From assembly GCF_014837165.1 (NCBI RefSeq), contig NZ_JACSPM010000004.1:62001-126000 (forward strand): a stretch of DNA of 64,000 nt. Reading direction: 5' to 3'. This DNA comes from Microbacterium gallinarum (GTDB lineage Bacteria > Actinomycetota > Actinomycetes > Actinomycetales > Microbacteriaceae). Positions 61,520 to 64,000 of this stretch are shown here, in pieces. The stretch's first letter is position 1; the number at the start of each line of letters is the position of its first letter. The notes below the pieces were generated by a model. The model did no database searches and had not been told where the DNA came from. It saw only the letters and a program-made list of their open reading frames with translations. Made by a program: the position numbers and the translations under genes.

Positions 61520-62202
61520 CGCTTCCCGACGGAATGGTCGACGACGACGCGGAGCTCATCTCCCCGGCGACGGGCCGCCCGCTGACAAAGCGCGGCGAGG
61601 CCACGCGTCGGCGACTGCTCGAAGCCGCCGAGGTCGTGTTCGCCGAGCAGGGCTACCACGAGGCATCCATCGTCAAGATCACCGAGCGCGCGGGCATCGG
61701 GCTCGGCACGTTCTATCTGTACTTCGACAGCAAGCAGTCGATCTTCGAGGCGCTGGTCATCGACCTCAACCGCCGCGTGCGGCACTCGATGTCGGAAGCC
61801 ATGGAAGGCGCCACGTCGCGCCTCGACGCCGAGCGGGCAGGCTTCGCGGGATTCTTCCGCTTCACGGCGGAGCATCCCGCCCTCTACCGGGTGGTGCGCG
61901 AAGCGGAGTTCGTCTCGCCCGAGGTGCTGCGCCTGCACTACACCCGGATCGTCGAGGGATACGAGGCCGGCCTGCGCCAGGCGCAGGAGGTGGGCGACGT
62001 CGACCGCGCCCTCGATCCCGAGACCACCGCATGGGCGCTGATGGGCATGGGCGAGCTCATCGGCATGCGCTTCCTGCTGTGGGAGCGCGACGCCGATGGA
62101 CGCCCGCCCGCACAGCTCGATCCCGTCGTGTTCGACGGGATGACCCGACTCATCGACAACGCGCTGGCGCCGAGGACGACGCAGCCGGAAGGACCGAAGT
62201 GA
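61516..62202 (+). CDS. TetR-family transcriptional regulator
   Basis: 228 residues, ATG coupled to the synthetase stop. The HTH (about 25-75) has 'RRRLLEAAEVVFAEQGYHEA' and 'IGLGTFYLYFDSKQSIFEAL', standard TetR features. The C-terminal ligand domain (about 85-200) is helical. As the only regulator in the operon, it likely binds the inverted repeat at 55118-55141 and responds to a CoA thioester or the imported substrate. Confidence 0.9.
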   Translation: MTLPDGMVDDDAELISPATGRPLTKRGEATRRRLLEAAEVVFAEQGYHEASIVKITERAGIGLGTFYLYFDSKQSIFEALVIDLNRRVRHSMSEAMEGATSRLDAERAGFAGFFRFTAEHPALYRVVREAEFVSPEVLRLHYTRIVEGYEAGLRQAQEVGDVDRALDPETTAWALMGMGELIGMRFLLWERDADGRPPAQLDPVVFDGMTRLIDNALAPRTTQPEGPK

Positions 62203-62954
62203 TGGCCGAGCAGGACCTGGCGGGCAAGCGAGCCCTCGTCACCGGCGGAGCGAGCGGCATCGGGCTCGCGTGCGCCCACGAGTTCGCGGGGCGCGGTGCA
62301 CACGTGATCATCGCGGATCTGAATGCGGATGCCGCGGCCGCCGCGGCGGCGCAGGTCGGCGGCGAGGCGTGGGTGGTGGATCTCTCCGACACGGCCGCGC
62401 TCGACGATCTGACTCTCGACGTCGACATCCTCGTCAACAACGCCGGCATCCAGCGCGTCAGCCCGATCCCGGATTTCGACCCCGACGCGTTCCGGCTGCT
62501 CCTGCGGCTGATGCTCGAGTCGCCCTTCCTGCTGGTGCGCGCGGCGCTCCCCGGCATGTACGAGAAGGGCTGGGGGCGCGTCATCAACATCTCGAGCGCT
62601 CACGGCCTGCGCGCGAGCGCGTTCAAGTCGGCCTACGTCGCCGCCAAGCACGGCCTCGAAGGACTCTCGAAGGTGACCGCGCTCGAGGGTGCCGCCCACG
62701 GCGTGACGAGCAACTGCATCAACCCGGCGTACGTGCGCACACCGCTCGTCGAGAAGCAGATCACCGATCAGGCGAAGGTGCACGGCATCCCCGAGAGTGA
62801 GGTCGTCGAGAAGATCATGCTCACCGAGACCGCCGTGAAGCGTCTCGTCGAGGCCGACGAGGTCGCCTCCCTCGCCGGCTGGCTCGTGTCGGACAAGTCG
62901 GGCATGGTCACCGGCGCGTCCTACACGATGGACGGCGGGTGGACGGCGCGATGA
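62202..62954 (+). CDS. 3-hydroxybutyrate dehydrogenase-like SDR
   Basis: 250 residues; the ATG shares a base with the tetR stop (TGATG). NAD-binding 'TGGASGIGLACAHEF' near 14-28, 'NNAGIQRV', and the Ser-Tyr-Lys catalytic set in 'NISSAHGL' and 'SAYVAAKHG'. 'NCINPAYVRTPLVEKQI' is distinctive of (R)-3-hydroxybutyrate dehydrogenases. It would oxidise 3-hydroxybutyrate to acetoacetate, or a related hydroxyacid. Confidence 0.9.
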   Translation: MAEQDLAGKRALVTGGASGIGLACAHEFAGRGAHVIIADLNADAAAAAAAQVGGEAWVVDLSDTAALDDLTLDVDILVNNAGIQRVSPIPDFDPDAFRLLLRLMLESPFLLVRAALPGMYEKGWGRVINISSAHGLRASAFKSAYVAAKHGLEGLSKVTALEGAAHGVTSNCINPAYVRTPLVEKQITDQAKVHGIPESEVVEKIMLTETAVKRLVEADEVASLAGWLVSDKSGMVTGASYTMDGGWTAR

Positions 62955-63880
62955 CCTCGACGCAGACCCGCATCGGGCACACCTACCGCACTCTCGATGT
63001 GCCGGTCGCCGGGGGCGACCTGCGCGTGGCGGTGTGGGATCCGGCCCCGGCCAAGGCCGCCGCGCCGGACGTCCTCCTGATCCACGGCGTGACGTCCTCC
63101 CACCTCGCCTGGCCGTTCGTCGTCGACCGGCTCCCCGGCGTGCGGGCCGTCGCGCCTGACCTGCGCGGACGCGGTGCGAGCAACGACGTCTCTGGGCCGG
63201 CAGGCATGCGCGCCCACGCCGAAGACCTCGCGGCGGCGCTGGACGCGCTGGGCATCGCCCGCACCGTGGTCGTCGGCCACTCGATGGGCGCCTTCGTCGC
63301 CGTCGTCTTCGCCCACCTCTATCCCGAGCGCGTGTCGCGCCTCGTGCTCGTCGACGGGGGTCTGCCGCTCGACGTCCCCGCCGGGCTCGACACCGACGCT
63401 CTCGTTGCGGGCATCCTCGGTCCCACCGCCGCCCGGCTCTCGATGCGCTTCGCCGACGTGCAGGAGTACCTGGACTTCTGGCGGGGGCACCCCGCCTTCC
63501 GGGGCGACTGGACACCCGAGCTCGAGGACTATCTCGCCTACGATCTCGTCGACGACGGGGCGGGAGCGCTGCGCCCCGCGACGAGCTATCGCACGACCGC
63601 CGACGACACGCGTGACATGAACACCGGAACCGGCCTGACCGACGCGCTGGCCGGGCTGCGGCATCCCGTCCGGCTGGTGACCGTGCCGCGCGGTCTGCAG
63701 GACGAGGAACCGGGGCTGTACGCGCCGGAGCACCTCGCTCGCGTGCTCGCGGCGACGCCCTCGGTGCGCCACGAGAGGCTCGACCGGTTCAACCACTACA
63801 CGATCGTGATGTCGCCGGGTGGCGCTGATGTCGTCGCCGCCGCCGTGCGCGAGGAGCTCGCCGCGGCCCCGACCCCCTGA
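62951..63880 (+). CDS. Alpha/beta-fold hydrolase
   Basis: 309 residues from ATG 62951, overlapping the SDR stop. Oxyanion-hole 'LLIHGVTSSHL', Asp region 'APDLRGRGAS' and nucleophile elbow 'VVGHSMGAFVAVV' (Ser near 111) are visible; a late 'DRFNHYTIV' supplies the His. It likely cleaves an ester or lactone. In this operon it could release the acid that is then activated and oxidised, for instance from 3-hydroxybutyrate esters. No signal peptide, so cytosolic. Confidence 0.88.
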   Translation: MTSTQTRIGHTYRTLDVPVAGGDLRVAVWDPAPAKAAAPDVLLIHGVTSSHLAWPFVVDRLPGVRAVAPDLRGRGASNDVSGPAGMRAHAEDLAAALDALGIARTVVVGHSMGAFVAVVFAHLYPERVSRLVLVDGGLPLDVPAGLDTDALVAGILGPTAARLSMRFADVQEYLDFWRGHPAFRGDWTPELEDYLAYDLVDDGAGALRPATSYRTTADDTRDMNTGTGLTDALAGLRHPVRLVTVPRGLQDEEPGLYAPEHLARVLAATPSVRHERLDRFNHYTIVMSPGGADVVAAAVREELAAAPTP

Positions 63881-63888
63881 TGCTCGTC

Positions 63889-63926
63889 TGTCACGTAGTG
63901 CCCCCCCGCCGCGGCACATCGTGACA
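63889..63926. terminator. Imperfect inverted repeat after the operon
   Basis: tgtcacgtagtgcc (63889-63902) and ggcacatcgtgaca (63913-63926) pair over 12 of 14 positions around a C-rich loop, 9 bases after the last stop. It could end the nine-gene operon or be a protein site. The following bases to 64000 are G-rich and hold no visible gene. Confidence 0.5.
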
Positions 63927-64000
63927 GGTGAGCGAAGGAGGGTGGCGGCGGGCGACGGTGGCGGGCTACGGGCGACGGGGACCGGGCGGCGGGGAGCGGG

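Noticed and set aside
1-64000. CRISPR array or toxin-antitoxin pair
   Set aside because: No regularly spaced direct repeats, cas genes or recognisable toxin-antitoxin pairs were seen on either strand.

Overview
The window is one contiguous stretch of a high-GC actinobacterial chromosome. Gene content and style point to Microbacteriaceae, most likely Microbacterium or a close relative. The evidence is a mycobacterial-order LigD with Ku, a compact Tad pilus locus, DUF222/HNH and CWB2 proteins, FtsE with a long tail, prfB near ftsEX-smpB-ssrA, and many ATGA/GTGA start-stop overlaps. There is no phage, IS element, integrase or CRISPR array. Coding density is high, and only 52107-52449 exceeds 300 bases without a gene.

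Layout. 1-5130: the tail of a cation diffusion facilitator, the divergent NHEJ pair ligD/ku, a DedA membrane protein, tRNA-Leu(UAG) and a small membrane protein. 5328-9829: a Tad/Flp pilus operon (tadA, tadB, tadC, a pilin-like peptide and three TadE/TadG-like pseudopilins). 9841-20332: a purine-degradation island. Its leftward operon runs aldolase-like protein, allE, allB, uraD, HIU hydrolase, uricase. Its rightward operon is xdhABC, and a guanine-deaminase-like gene follows. Together these cover guanine to xanthine to urate to allantoin, plus ureidoglycine. 20429-25376: a large secreted subtilase and a divergent TrmB/LuxR-like regulator. 25406-28136: a small cysteine-containing protein, an MFS exporter and prfB. 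28167-29911: a frameshifted cupin gene and a DUF222-HNH nuclease gene, lying between prfB and ftsE.

30057-35433 holds ftsE, ftsX, smpB, a SIMPL protein, a DUF4397 protein with a lipoprotein class-F-like sortase, and tmRNA. 35560-39687 holds an OsmC-ACT-ArsR operon, a VOC protein, a flavin amine oxidase and a DUF2231 membrane protein. 39854-43760 is a compact three-gene redox module: an NhaA antiporter fused to a DsbA-like thioredoxin domain, a cyclic-nucleotide-binding domain fused to a thioredoxin-reductase-like flavoprotein that lacks the CxxC pair, and a small UBP-type zinc-finger protein. I consider this the best candidate for an under-described system. 43874-52106 holds an MMPL transporter and a 1928-residue secreted haem peroxidase whose catalytic domain is interrupted by three cell-wall-binding repeats and followed by RTX repeats.

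52450-54999 holds a lipoprotein and hisN-like phosphatase pair, tRNA-Lys(CUU) and a zinc-ribbon/nuclease-like protein. 55084-63880 is a nine-gene operon: a branched-chain-amino-acid-type ABC importer (livKGFHM), an acyl-CoA synthetase, a TetR regulator, a 3-hydroxybutyrate-dehydrogenase-like SDR and an alpha/beta hydrolase. In front of it lie a near-consensus promoter and a perfect inverted repeat placed over the expected transcription start, which suggests control by the operon's own TetR protein.

Across the whole window the heptamer GGATGCC/GGCATCC recurs far more often than base composition predicts, in several reading frames and between genes. All calls rest on reading the sequence and on recalled family knowledge; no database search was run.
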